A stretch of DNA of 64,000 bases. It comes from Thauera carbonicopians (GTDB lineage: Bacteria > Pseudomonadota > Gammaproteobacteria > Burkholderiales > Rhodocyclaceae). Below are positions 1-8,341 of this stretch, in pieces. The stretch covers positions 41,333 to 105,332 of the forward strand of contig NZ_JANUXN010000015.1 in the NCBI RefSeq assembly GCF_025699485.1, read 5' to 3'. The notes beneath the pieces are model-generated. The model did not search any database. It was not told the DNA's origin and saw nothing but the letters and a program-made list of their open reading frames with translations. The position numbers and the translations under genes are program-made. Each line of letters opens with the position of its first letter. Within the stretch, counting starts at the first letter, position 1.

Positions 1-2369
1 TACCGCGCGTAAACTCTGGCGTTGTCCGAGATGAAAGCCGTTATGCCAATATGCGGCACCCAGGCATGGTTCTTCTGCTTCCTCGGCTGCTCCCATCTGT
101 CGGCTACGGAAGAGGCTGGAGCCTCGAGATGACCGCTTTGTTGTACCCGATAGCGGTTGGCACTGCCTTGCCGGCCCTGGGCGCCCTCGATTTGCTCGTT
201 CTGAAATTCGCCATTTCGGAAAGGATTGGTGGCAGCATAACCTTTGTGCGTCCCGTTATATGGGACATCGACGGTTCCAGCAGGCTGCTCGCGATACCAG
301 TATCCATTGACCCTGTTCGGTCCGTCATAGTTATTGTAGTAGGCTTCTGCATCGGGGTTTTTCTGCAGGAATTCGTTAAGAGCATCTTCAAACCCACTAT
401 CCCGAAGATATTCAATGTTGTCGTAGTACTCATAGAGAACCACATCCCGCATTTCTTCCACCTCAGCGTCATTCATCAGCTCGTAATACTGAAATTGCTG
501 GCCAATGATTGCTGGCAGAACGGCCCAATTATTACTTTGATTGCGCCGCTGCTCCGCAAGCTTGTCGTCGAAAGACCAGTAATCGCTGTAGCGCATGCCG
601 GCATTAACCTGCAGCCAGCCAACAGGCCGCCAGTCGAAATTGAACCCGGCATTCCATTGCTGGCGCGTCCCGGAACGCGGCCCCATGTGATTGACGCCCC
701 AGGTCAGCTCCGTCAGTACCTGGTTTTCCGAAGCATCCCGTTGCCTCAGTTTTTCCCTGGTGTAATCGCCGTGTATGGCAAGGTCCAGGGTCGGATGCAG
801 CCGCATGCGGTTGCTCAGATTGAAGCCGGTGCGGCGGTGATCCGATATTTGCAGCGCGCTTGCCTGCACGTTGAAACGGCCATCGTCATTGGGCAGCTTT
901 TCCGGCGGAGTGCTGGAAACACCAGCGCAATTTTGATCCGGTGTATGCAGGACATGGCAATGGGTATAGCTGTCCCAGGCCCGGTCGAAATCACCAATTG
1001 CAAAAGTCTCATTGCCGTTCTGGTGGCGCCTGCTGTCGTTCTGCGTCATCCACAGACCTGCTTCCAGATCGACCCAGGGGTTGTCCACAGGCTGCCATGT
1101 GTAGCCGATATTAAAATTGTCTTGTCTGATTTCGCTGTAGGGCTCATCGACGGCCCATGGTCTGCGCACATCGCTGTCCACGACCGCCCGGATAACCTTC
1201 CACGGAATCGACTCGCCGAATTCATGCTCGGTGCGCATGAAACCCAGTTTCAGGGTCTGATCGTGCGGCAGACGCAGCGTGCCTTTCAGCAGGGTGGATT
1301 GCTGGTCGCTGGAAGTGTTCTTGACTTCATCGCCGGGCAGGTAATAGCGTGCGATATACGAAATACTGGGCACCCCCGAGACACTGCCGACATGCGCGTC
1401 GCGCTCGGCATCTTCCCGCCACGAATCGGTTTCGTACTTGCTGCTGCCTTTCTTGCCGCTGAAATAATTTCCGCGTTTGCGGTCGCTATGGGCCAGCAGC
1501 AAATCGAAGTGCTCCTGCTTGGTGGCGATTGCCAGACGAAAGGCCTTGTCGTCGAAACCGAAGCTCCTGCCGCCATCGCCCCCCTTGGGAATCTGGCTCC
1601 GGCCCGGCAGGCTGACACCGCCATGGAATGACAAATCGCTGACCGCGCCTGGAATATCCCGGTAATCCCTGCCGAAATAGCCAAAAGTGCTTTCGTTCGG
1701 TTTGACGGAATTGGTGGATGTTTCGGCCTTGAATTCGATCCCGAAGCGCTCCCCTGGCTTGACGATGTCGTCCGCTTCCAGCGTCCTGACCTGCACCGAG
1801 CCGCCGATGCCGCTGACGGGAGAAGTCAGCGACGGGCCTTTTTCCACCGTGATGCCGCCGATCATGTTCGGATCGACGTAGTTGCGGTTCGACACCCCCG
1901 CCGGCCCCATCCATACCGAGGTTGCCTGCTCCGTGCCATCCACGATCACGGGAACCCGCCCTTCCCCCTGAATGCCGCGAATGTTCGGGTCCAAGGCACC
2001 GCTGTTGCGCGCGTCCCCGCTGTAGACCCCGTTCATGCCCTTGAAAAGGTCGGCGGCGGCACTGCCCTTGTAGCGTTCGATTTCTTCCTTGCCCTGATAG
2101 ACGTTCACCACGTCTTTCTCGAACACCTCATTTCTGCCTCTCTCATCCCGGCTCTCATGCTGCCCCGTCACGACGACGCTCTTCATCACCGCAGCACTGT
2201 CCCCGCGCTTCTCCCGCGCCTCTTCCTTTGCCTCCCCATCGCTGCTTGCCGCCGCCAAGTCGGCGCCTTCATTGGCATAGCTCGACGTGCCCTGCATCAG
2301 CGCAAGCCCCACGCATATGACAATCGGGCTCAAGCGAGGAATGGATGATTTTGTAGTTATGGACAGCAT
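1..2369 (-). CDS. TonB-dependent metallophore receptor (partial, 3' end outside window)
   Basis: Outer-membrane beta-barrel that would import a ferri-metallophore using TonB energy. Translating the minus strand from the ATG at 2369 gives an uninterrupted frame of 789 codons still open at base 1, so the C-terminus lies outside. The first ~33 residues form a signal peptide (hydrophobic stretch, then SSYA-N). A plug domain follows: KSVVVTGQ near residue 70, then DLFKGMNGV, DPNIRGIQGEGRVPVIVDG and ITVEKGPS, the usual plug order. The remainder looks like barrel strands and loops. There is no STN signalling domain, so it should not signal through a FecR. It follows a 28-bp operator and Fur-like site identical in layout to those of the metallophore genes, which makes it the probable receptor for their product. 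Codon use is less GC-rich than in genes to the right of 21 kb. Substrate inferred from context only. Confidence 0.88.
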   Translation of the reverse strand, partial: MLSITTKSSIPRLSPIVICVGLALMQGTSSYANEGADLAAASSDGEAKEEAREKRGDSAAVMKSVVVTGQHESRDERGRNEVFEKDVVNVYQGKEEIERYKGSAAADLFKGMNGVYSGDARNSGALDPNIRGIQGEGRVPVIVDGTEQATSVWMGPAGVSNRNYVDPNMIGGITVEKGPSLTSPVSGIGGSVQVRTLEADDIVKPGERFGIEFKAETSTNSVKPNESTFGYFGRDYRDIPGAVSDLSFHGGVSLPGRSQIPKGGDGGRSFGFDDKAFRLAIATKQEHFDLLLAHSDRKRGNYFSGKKGSSKYETDSWREDAERDAHVGSVSGVPSISYIARYYLPGDEVKNTSSDQQSTLLKGTLRLPHDQTLKLGFMRTEHEFGESIPWKVIRAVVDSDVRRPWAVDEPYSEIRQDNFNIGYTWQPVDNPWVDLEAGLWMTQNDSRRHQNGNETFAIGDFDRAWDSYTHCHVLHTPDQNCAGVSSTPPEKLPNDDGRFNVQASALQISDHRRTGFNLSNRMRLHPTLDLAIHGDYTREKLRQRDASENQVLTELTWGVNHMGPRSGTRQQWNAGFNFDWRPVGWLQVNAGMRYSDYWSFDDKLAEQRRNQSNNWAVLPAIIGQQFQYYELMNDAEVEEMRDVVLYEYYDNIEYLRDSGFEDALNEFLQKNPDAEAYYNNYDGPNRVNGYWYREQPAGTVDVPYNGTHKGYAATNPFRNGEFQNEQIEGAQGRQGSANRYRVQQSGHLEAPASSVADRWEQPRKQKNHAWVPHIGITAFISDNARVYAR

Positions 2370-2565
2370 GACAAGTAACGATCCTTTATCTGTCGAGAGC
2401 CGGCCCGTGCGCCTGCCGGCACACAGCTCAACGATGGTTTGAGGTAAGCGGACCGATCGCCCGGCGCAGCGGGACTCGTTCATCCCTACTGCAATCCCGC
2501 GGTTGCGGTCTCCATCCGATCAGCGGCTTGATGCGACACTTCCGTATGGCATGAATGCTATCCGA

Positions 2566-2584
2566 AAATGAGAATGCGTCTCAT
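2566..2584 (-). promoter_or_regulatory. Fur-like box upstream of TonB receptor
   Basis: The palindrome AATGAGA-ATGCG-TCTCAT matches about 12 of 18 positions of the Fur consensus. It lies between the AraC-type operator and the presumed -10, where bound Fur-Fe would block transcription of the receptor. Confidence 0.55.
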
Positions 2585-2593
2585 GTAGATATC

Positions 2594-2621
2594 TATGCGA
2601 TGCGCACTGATTCCTATGCGG
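2594..2621 (-). promoter_or_regulatory. AraC-type tandem operator, copy A (TonB receptor)
   Basis: Read on the minus strand: CCGCATAG, five bases, AGTGC, five bases, GCATA preceded by C; the two CGCATA cores are 21 bp apart, two helical turns. It is one of four copies in the island (with 8065-8092, 8237-8264, 18446-18473), always upstream of a Fur-like site and pointing at a metallophore gene. It is probably bound by the AraC-family protein at 17451-18422. Confidence 0.7.
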
Positions 2622-2836
2622 ATTGCGAGAACTGAAGCCGCAAGCCAGTAAAGAACGAGAGACAGCCCTTCGCCGACATCGCCTTGCCGTCCATACACAA
2701 ACGGGCAGCAATCAACGCTCAGGCTGAAGGTCGGGAATCAGATAAGAACCAAGCCTGTTCTCATATTGCATATGGAGCCGAGCAATACCCACCGACCGCG
2801 TGCTCATATGCGAAGCGGAGAAAAACTATTCATACA

Positions 2837-2853
2837 TGACGCAAGCTGCGTCA
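2837..2853 (-). terminator. Hairpin at end of pigE-like gene
   Basis: Perfect 7-bp stem (TGACGCA / TGCGTCA, 3-base loop) that includes the stop codon of the upstream minus-strand gene. A T-run (TTTTT) appears about 12 bases later on the minus strand, so it is at best an imperfect intrinsic terminator. Confidence 0.4.
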
Positions 2854-5361
2854 GGCCTCGAATGTGGCCAGATCCGCACATACTGCGCGGAATGCGGCCA
2901 GGAAGCGGTCCGCCTCCTCCATCGTCAGCACCAACGGCGGTTGGATGCGCATGACGCGGTTGTTGTTGGCAGTCACGAAAGTCAGAACGCCATGCTCTTT
3001 CGATAGCTTGGTCATGAAGCGAAGGACGAACATGTCCTCCAGGCTCGCCTCCAGCTCGCGCATGGCAGCTTCGAGATGGAAACGGGCTTTGCCCGGCATC
3101 ATGCGGTAAGTGGCGGCGGCCTTGGCAGGAATACGGCTGGTCATCTCGCGCACGAGCGCATCAAGCCCTTCGGTCACGTCGTTCTGGAACTCGATGGCGA
3201 TCATCAGCCCGCGTCCGCGCACTGCGCGGATGAAGTAATACTGACTGGCCAGCTCTTCCAGCCCTGCTTTGAGGTATCCGCCCACTTGGACCGCATTGTC
3301 TGCCAGGCCGTCCTGTTCGATGACGTCCAGCGAGGCCAAGGCTGCGGCAGCCGCGAAGTTGCCTCCGCCGAAGGTCGAGGTATGCAAAGCAAAGGTGTCA
3401 ATGCTTCCATAGGCGCGCTGCCAAAGCTCCTTCTTCGATAGCGTCGCGCCGATGGGCACGACACCGCCCGAGAGCGACTTGGATAGCACAAGAATGTCCG
3501 GAGCGACGTTTTCCCATTCGCACGCAAACATCTTTCCTGTCCGGCCCAGGCCGGTCTGGATTTCGTCGAGTATCCACACGCATTCGTGCTTGTCGCAGAG
3601 CGTGCGCACAGCCGACAGGTAGCCGTCGGGTGGGATGACGACGCCTCCTTCTCCCTGAATCGGCTCCATGATGAAGGCGGCTACGTCTCCCTTCTCCAAG
3701 CGGCAGCGCAGCGCCTCCACGTCGCCGAATGGCAGTTCCTCGCATCGGGGAAGCAATGGTTCGAAAGGCTCGCGATGCTTTGCCCGGCCAGTCACAGACA
3801 AGGCGCCTAGCGTCTTGCCGTGATACCCATTGGCGCAGTACAGCACCGTGGGTCTGCTGCTGGCGGCGAGCGCCAGCTTCAGTGCTGCCTCTATGGCTTC
3901 GGTGCCGGAGTTGCTGAAGAACACGCGCTCCAGATTGCCCGGTGCAAGCTCTGCCAGACGTTTGGCCAGAAGGCTGCTTTGCATAGGCGCAGACAGGTAC
4001 TGCACAAAGACGGGGTATTGCAGTTGCAGGTGTCGCTGCAAAGCGGCGCTGATGCCGGGATGATTGTGGCCAGTGTTCAGGCAACCATAACCGGCAACGA
4101 AGTCCAGGTAGCGGTTCCCGTCCAGATCGGTCAACCAGCAGCCTTCGCCGTGGCAAAAAACCCGTTCCACATGGTTGAACTGATAAAACTCCCGGAGTAC
4201 CGGATTGATATGGGTGCCAAAGCAGCGCAGTACCTCCGCGCGCATCGCTACCGTATCCTCGTCGCTGGCGCTACTGCGCACTGCTGAACTTGGCCGGTGA
4301 AAGCGCGCCAGTTCGTGGAAGCGGGTGTCCGTCACCGTCTCTCCGCCCGACACGATGGGATGGGGTAGAAAGCCATGACGTTCGGCGATACGGCCGATCT
4401 CCAGCACGCGATCGGCAGGAAGCTCGCGACCGATCGAGAACGGTTCGGCGCGACCTTCCAACGCCAGAATCATGGTCTCTGCCAGGCATCCGTTGAGGTT
4501 GCGCTTGGGGTCCAGTCCGAGCGCCAGAGCACCGAAGCTGACGGAAGCCACCGCCGACACGAGCCCCCCATCCACGATCAGAATATCGTCGCGCAGGTGT
4601 GCCCCCGGCAGTACATCCTTGGGTAGCGCCGTATCAATGACGACAGTGCCGGGCATGAGGCGCGCGGGATCGAGTACCCCGCCGCTGGACGTGGCAGTGA
4701 CGAAGAACCGTACATCTCCATAGCATTCATCCACATGCCCATGAAGCAGCACCTGGCGATGGTGCTGCGATGGCAGATCCTCCAGCGAAGGCCGTGTTTG
4801 GTTCCTGTGCACGAGCCGCAGACGGCAGCCCAGAGCGGCTAGCAGCCTGGCGACGGCAAGCGCAATGGAACCCGGATATCCAAGGATGGCAACCTCGGAA
4901 TCCTCGGGTGGGACACCCAATGCGGCCATGCTGTCGAGCAAATTCCGATAGGCAGCATAGGCGGTCAGGGAATTGCCTGTGGTCACGGGGATCGATGCCC
5001 GTTCCAGTGTCTGCAATCCCCGATTACCCACGATCGCGGTAAAGCCCCCCAGGCCGACCAACTCCGCGCCCTGGACTTGGAGCGCGTTGACACCCTCGAG
5101 CACCCGTTCGGCGATGACGCGAGGCTGTGCAAGCATCTGCTCTGCCGTCAACGGCATGAACTGAAGCGTCCCTTCGCAATGCTTTCCACATGCGCTGACG
5201 ATCCGGCCAAATTCCGCGAAGGGAACCAGGTTACGGCGCTTCCACAGACCGGGGTCATAACCTTCTGCCTGCTCCTTGCGCATCCGGTCGGCCATGTCCA
5301 CCAATTTGACCTGGTGCAGCAGGCCTTGCGATGTGGGGTGTGCGATGAAACCGAACTTCAT
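2851..5361 (-). CDS. PigE-like acyl-thioester reductase / class III aminotransferase fusion
   Basis: 836 aa in two parts. Residues 1-~340 resemble acyl-ACP reductases: MKFGFIAHPTS start, LVGLGGFTAIVG near 101-112, VTTGNSLTAY near 126, a GYPGS nucleotide-binding turn at 161, and GCLAETM with the expected catalytic Cys near 292. Residues ~375-836 are a class III PLP aminotransferase: GTEAIEAALKLA near 487, DEIQTGLGRTG near 599, and the Schiff-base lysine in LSKSLSGG near 628. This layout and length match PigE of prodigiosin synthesis, where a thioester is reduced to an aldehyde and an aldehyde is transaminated before ring closure. The ATG at 5361 overlaps the TGA of the upstream pigD-like gene (ATGA), indicating translational coupling. 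An in-frame upstream extension exists but lies inside the pigD-like gene, so I chose this start. The substrate here is unknown. Confidence 0.8.
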   Translation of the reverse strand: MKFGFIAHPTSQGLLHQVKLVDMADRMRKEQAEGYDPGLWKRRNLVPFAEFGRIVSACGKHCEGTLQFMPLTAEQMLAQPRVIAERVLEGVNALQVQGAELVGLGGFTAIVGNRGLQTLERASIPVTTGNSLTAYAAYRNLLDSMAALGVPPEDSEVAILGYPGSIALAVARLLAALGCRLRLVHRNQTRPSLEDLPSQHHRQVLLHGHVDECYGDVRFFVTATSSGGVLDPARLMPGTVVIDTALPKDVLPGAHLRDDILIVDGGLVSAVASVSFGALALGLDPKRNLNGCLAETMILALEGRAEPFSIGRELPADRVLEIGRIAERHGFLPHPIVSGGETVTDTRFHELARFHRPSSAVRSSASDEDTVAMRAEVLRCFGTHINPVLREFYQFNHVERVFCHGEGCWLTDLDGNRYLDFVAGYGCLNTGHNHPGISAALQRHLQLQYPVFVQYLSAPMQSSLLAKRLAELAPGNLERVFFSNSGTEAIEAALKLALAASSRPTVLYCANGYHGKTLGALSVTGRAKHREPFEPLLPRCEELPFGDVEALRCRLEKGDVAAFIMEPIQGEGGVVIPPDGYLSAVRTLCDKHECVWILDEIQTGLGRTGKMFACEWENVAPDILVLSKSLSGGVVPIGATLSKKELWQRAYGSIDTFALHTSTFGGGNFAAAAALASLDVIEQDGLADNAVQVGGYLKAGLEELASQYYFIRAVRGRGLMIAIEFQNDVTEGLDALVREMTSRIPAKAAATYRMMPGKARFHLEAAMRELEASLEDMFVLRFMTKLSKEHGVLTFVTANNNRVMRIQPPLVLTMEEADRFLAAFRAVCADLATFEA

Positions 5362-7766
5362 ACTGTCCTCTCTGCCGCAACACGGCTCCAACTTGTTTCC
5401 GACACCAGGCTCAGGCCGTCGCCTTCCGAGTTGTGCCCCAACCAGACATCGAAGAAATTCAACCGTCCCGGCGCAGTCAGGGCTTCGCGCAGGGTCGCGG
5501 CGCAGAACCGGCGTATGCAAGCCCGATGCACTCGGACGGAACCAGACCGTGTCTCCTGCGCCTCGACGTGCTCGAACATGGGCACGTTCACCTGCGTGGC
5601 CCCATTCAGGGCGTATCGCTTGTCCAGGTAGGTCTGGATCATCGACAGGACGCCATTGGTCAAATAGAAGACCGTAATATTTCGCTGTCGGGAGGCAAGG
5701 CCATGCGCGGTGCACATCGCCAGCCGCTGTTCCACGTTCGGTACGAGTGCGCGGGCACCATCGCCAACAAATGCGAGCACATTGTGTTCATTCTTCAATG
5801 CGATGTAGGGCAGCGACATGAGCGCGTCACCCATCAGGGCGCGGCCATACCAGCCAGAGAACCCGGCGTCCGTGCGCGGCACATTGCGCACCGCGGACAG
5901 ACCGCAACGGCCAACGTCATAGACGCCCGTGTACCGATACCCATCCTCGATCAGTTCGCTCACGAGTTGCCCGAGCCGGTAGAAGAAATAGTTCGGCGTC
6001 ATCGGCATGGTTTCGATCCGATCACTGGGCAGCATGTCTTCGATGCTTCGCAAGCATTCCAGCCTGGCCTGCCGGCGACGCAACACCTCGGGCTCCACCT
6101 GGATTCTTGCCTCCAGATAGTCGAGGAATACATCGAGCGAAACATCAAGCGACAATCGCGTAAAAGGGGCTATGTGCGCGGCGTTGCGGTTCACCTGTGC
6201 GACTTGGAAATTGCGCTTGAGCCGACCTTCCGAATAGGGCGTTGCGGATTGGTCCACCTTGCTCTTGAGGAAAAAAAGCCAAGGAATCTCCGCGTTTCCC
6301 GGCTCGGCGGTTCCGTCTTCCAGAAAAGCATGGATACGACGCGTGAAGCCATACATGGACAGCGTTCCCAGGTAATTCGGCACCGGCCTTCCGTCTTGAT
6401 AGGCCACTACGCCGCCGGGGCTGATGATGGTATCCGCCAGTGCGATACCCGCTCGGCCGGCCAGCCGCGTGACGCGATCGCGCTCGGAAGGCGTCAGCCG
6501 ACCACACTGCCAAAGCACCCTCGCGTCGCTTTTGTTCAGTACGTTCACGGCGATGTCCAGTCGCTGCCGTTGCGCATCCGATAGCGCGCACGGACCGGAC
6601 ACCGACACGACCGGATGGGAAGGCGGAGCGGTCGCGATCTGTGCCCTCGATTCAAGGACGCTTTGTGTGGCGAAAAGAAAGGTGGGAGCGGGATGTTCAT
6701 CCAGCGCACGAAAAGCGCCATCAAGGCAAGCTGCAATATCCTCGGGCCGGCGCATGAAGCTATGCCACAAGCCGCGGGCCTCAATCACCCGATGACCATT
6801 GTTGTCCGCGTCGATGGTGCCCTGGAAGGCATACCACACCGTTTCCGGGGAGTCGGCGCACACGATCAAGCCTGGCGCGCCCGCGCGCTTGAGATTTGCC
6901 AGCGTGCCACGCGCCTCGTCGATCATGCCCGACGTGATTGCAATCACGTAAGCCCGACCGTACAACTGCCAGCCGGCCAGTGCACTGACAGCCAAAGAAT
7001 GTTCATTGCAGCCGGTATGGCAACCAACCGGCGTCCCGCGAGTCAAGCCTTGCATGGAGTCGATGAACCCGGCCACCATCGAGCCGGTGAAGAAGTGGAA
7101 GTCCCACCGGTCCTTCCAACGATTCTGCATCAGCCGATACACTTCCTGCGCGACGGCGACCGGCTCTTCGGTCTGTTGGGTCGTGCGTGCCAGGAGTCGA
7201 TTGAAATAGGCATGCTCCAAGTGATCAACCAGTAATCGCAACAGATCGGCGCGCCGCTGCATCTCTTGCGAATGGGGTACCCGAATCAATCGGTTCCCAC
7301 CCAACAGGCACATCCATTTCCCTAGACACTCTTCCTGGCACAACAACATCGCGGAGCACGGCGACAGCCTGGCATCGGTCCAATCGGACATGAGCGGCAG
7401 GAAGGGATCGCCGGCGACGTCAGGGTCGTCATTGCGGGCATCCAGTAGCACGCATTCGGTGCAGGCCTGTCGTTCAGGCGCGCCCAGTGCCTGCCTAGCC
7501 GCGGGAATCGACGAGAAGCATTGCAGTTCGAGAGATAGCGGCGCTGCACCATCCGCTTGCGCTTGGAGATAACGGCCCGCTTGAAAAAGGACCTGCCGGT
7601 AGAGGCCATCAAGGTCAATCTTCGGCGCCTCCGACAGAATGCCGGCGCCAGTGCCTCGAAGCAGGTTGTTCAAGGTGTCCAGCACGGCCCCGAGGTCTTG
7701 CGCCAACCCGTCATCCTGACTGACAAGGCACACGCCGATGGTTCGTGCCTCCCTCACTGCCGACAT
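5358..7766 (-). CDS. PigD-like thiamine-diphosphate-dependent enzyme
   Basis: 802 aa. The C-terminal part has a ThDP-binding signature: VGDGARALVP near residues 667-676, then NITVFYLTNG about 30 residues later. The middle part (RWDFHFFTGSMVAGFID, GCNEHSLAVSALAGWQLYG) fits the second domain of acetolactate-synthase-like enzymes. The first ~200 residues form an extra domain I do not recognise. Length and partner match PigD, which adds the two-carbon unit of pyruvate to an unsaturated acyl aldehyde (Stetter-type). The start at 7766 is set by a very strong ribosome site (GGAGGT seven bases upstream); in-frame ATGs farther upstream lack one. It is the first gene of an operon with the pigE-like gene and is preceded by the shared operator and Fur-like site. 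Family assignment is from memory of PigD architecture; the ThDP fold is safer than the exact reaction. Confidence 0.7.
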   Translation of the reverse strand: MSAVREARTIGVCLVSQDDGLAQDLGAVLDTLNNLLRGTGAGILSEAPKIDLDGLYRQVLFQAGRYLQAQADGAAPLSLELQCFSSIPAARQALGAPERQACTECVLLDARNDDPDVAGDPFLPLMSDWTDARLSPCSAMLLCQEECLGKWMCLLGGNRLIRVPHSQEMQRRADLLRLLVDHLEHAYFNRLLARTTQQTEEPVAVAQEVYRLMQNRWKDRWDFHFFTGSMVAGFIDSMQGLTRGTPVGCHTGCNEHSLAVSALAGWQLYGRAYVIAITSGMIDEARGTLANLKRAGAPGLIVCADSPETVWYAFQGTIDADNNGHRVIEARGLWHSFMRRPEDIAACLDGAFRALDEHPAPTFLFATQSVLESRAQIATAPPSHPVVSVSGPCALSDAQRQRLDIAVNVLNKSDARVLWQCGRLTPSERDRVTRLAGRAGIALADTIISPGGVVAYQDGRPVPNYLGTLSMYGFTRRIHAFLEDGTAEPGNAEIPWLFFLKSKVDQSATPYSEGRLKRNFQVAQVNRNAAHIAPFTRLSLDVSLDVFLDYLEARIQVEPEVLRRRQARLECLRSIEDMLPSDRIETMPMTPNYFFYRLGQLVSELIEDGYRYTGVYDVGRCGLSAVRNVPRTDAGFSGWYGRALMGDALMSLPYIALKNEHNVLAFVGDGARALVPNVEQRLAMCTAHGLASRQRNITVFYLTNGVLSMIQTYLDKRYALNGATQVNVPMFEHVEAQETRSGSVRVHRACIRRFCAATLREALTAPGRLNFFDVWLGHNSEGDGLSLVSETSWSRVAAERTV

Positions 7767-8036
7767 GGGATTTACCTCCTTCATTACCGGGTCGGCACCG
7801 TTTCGTGCCGAAGATTGGTCCGCTGCAAGCATTGCCTCCGCGGTGGTGCCAACGCTGTGTCGCACCCGCCGCGCCAGCTGGAAAGCGCACGGCACAGCGC
7901 ACTGGCCTTCAACGTCCTGCGGCGCATCCTGCTGCGCACACTCGTCACCGCCATCCGTACTCCAATCTCGCGATGGCGGGCTCTATCCAGTCAGCGGCTC
8001 GATCCAACGCTTCCGTACGGCATTAATGCTATCCGC

Positions 8037-8055
8037 AAATGAGAACCTATCTCAT
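8037..8055 (-). promoter_or_regulatory. Fur-like box upstream of pigD-like gene
   Basis: AAATGAGAA-CCTA-TCTCAT; the arms are the same TGAGA/TCTCA as at 2566-2584. It is placed between operator copy B and a presumed -10 (GATAGCATT, minus strand, 8025-8033). Confidence 0.5.
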
Positions 8056-8064
8056 GTAGATATC

Positions 8065-8092
8065 TATGTGATGAGCACGGATTTCTATGCGG
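8065..8092 (-). promoter_or_regulatory. AraC-type tandem operator, copy B (pigD-like operon)
   Basis: Minus-strand CCGCATAG, five bases, CGTGC, five bases, ACATA; same 28-bp length and 21-bp core spacing as the other three copies. It points at the pigD-pigE-like operon. Confidence 0.7.
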
Positions 8093-8236
8093 ACTGCGGG
8101 AGGTGACGCCGCAGGGCACTACAGAACGAGAGGGGCCTCCATCCGCCCTCCGCCCGCTTGTTGCCCATAGCCCGCACGGACGGCAGTGGGCGCTGCTCGG
8201 CAAGGTGAACTGAAGGACTGAATGGCTGCCGACCAA

Positions 8237-8264
8237 CCGCATAGTTTTTCGTGCTGGCGGCATA
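8237..8264 (+). promoter_or_regulatory. AraC-type tandem operator, copy C (moeZ-like operon)
   Basis: Plus-strand CCGCATAG, five bases, CGTGC, five bases, GCATA; lies 38 bases before the Fur box of the thiocarboxylate operon. Confidence 0.7.
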
Positions 8265-8301
8265 TGAAACAGGCATCCATGGCGCGGCCGATCACCGTAT
8301 C

Positions 8302-8320
8302 ATTAATGACAATCATTATC
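8302..8320 (+). promoter_or_regulatory. Fur box upstream of thiocarboxylate operon
   Basis: TTAATGACAATCATTATC matches 16 of 19 positions of the canonical Fur box, the best match in the window. It ends 21 bases before the ATG at 8342, so binding would repress the whole plus-strand operon under iron sufficiency. Confidence 0.85.
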
Positions 8321-8341
8321 AGTTGTAACGGAGAAAATGAT

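Larger units (their letters stand above)
2370..2850. promoter_or_regulatory. 480-bp intergenic region with receptor promoter
   Basis: No gene is visible here. It holds the 28-bp operator (2594-2621), the Fur-like palindrome (2566-2584) and a presumed -10 (GATAGCAT on the minus strand, about 2552-2560) for the receptor, leaving a leader of roughly 180 bases. Bases ~2521-2640 are a diverged copy of ~7991-8110 upstream of the pigD-like gene. The rest (2650-2836) shows nothing recognisable. Confidence 0.65.
7767..8341. promoter_or_regulatory. Divergent regulatory region of the metallophore operons
   Basis: 575 bases without a gene between the divergent pigD-like and moeZ-like genes. It contains two 28-bp operators (8065-8092 facing left, 8237-8264 facing right) and two Fur-like sites (8037-8055, 8302-8320). 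The pigD-like leader is long (about 260 bases) and shows no obvious riboswitch. Bases ~7991-8110 duplicate ~2521-2640. Confidence 0.7.

Noticed and set aside
51..1631. A 526-codon plus-strand open frame
   Set aside because: It is antisense to the TonB receptor, whose minus-strand frame has a signal peptide, plug and barrel; the plus-strand product has no family features.
2797..2818. CGTGCTCATATGCG, resembling part of the 28-bp operator
   Set aside because: Spacing is wrong, the first CGCATAG core is missing and no gene starts nearby; probably chance or a degenerate remnant.
7767..8036. Riboswitch (e.g. TPP) in the long leader of the ThDP-enzyme gene
   Set aside because: No conserved THI-box core (such as CTGAGA ... 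paired with ACCTGATC-like elements) could be found in the leader.
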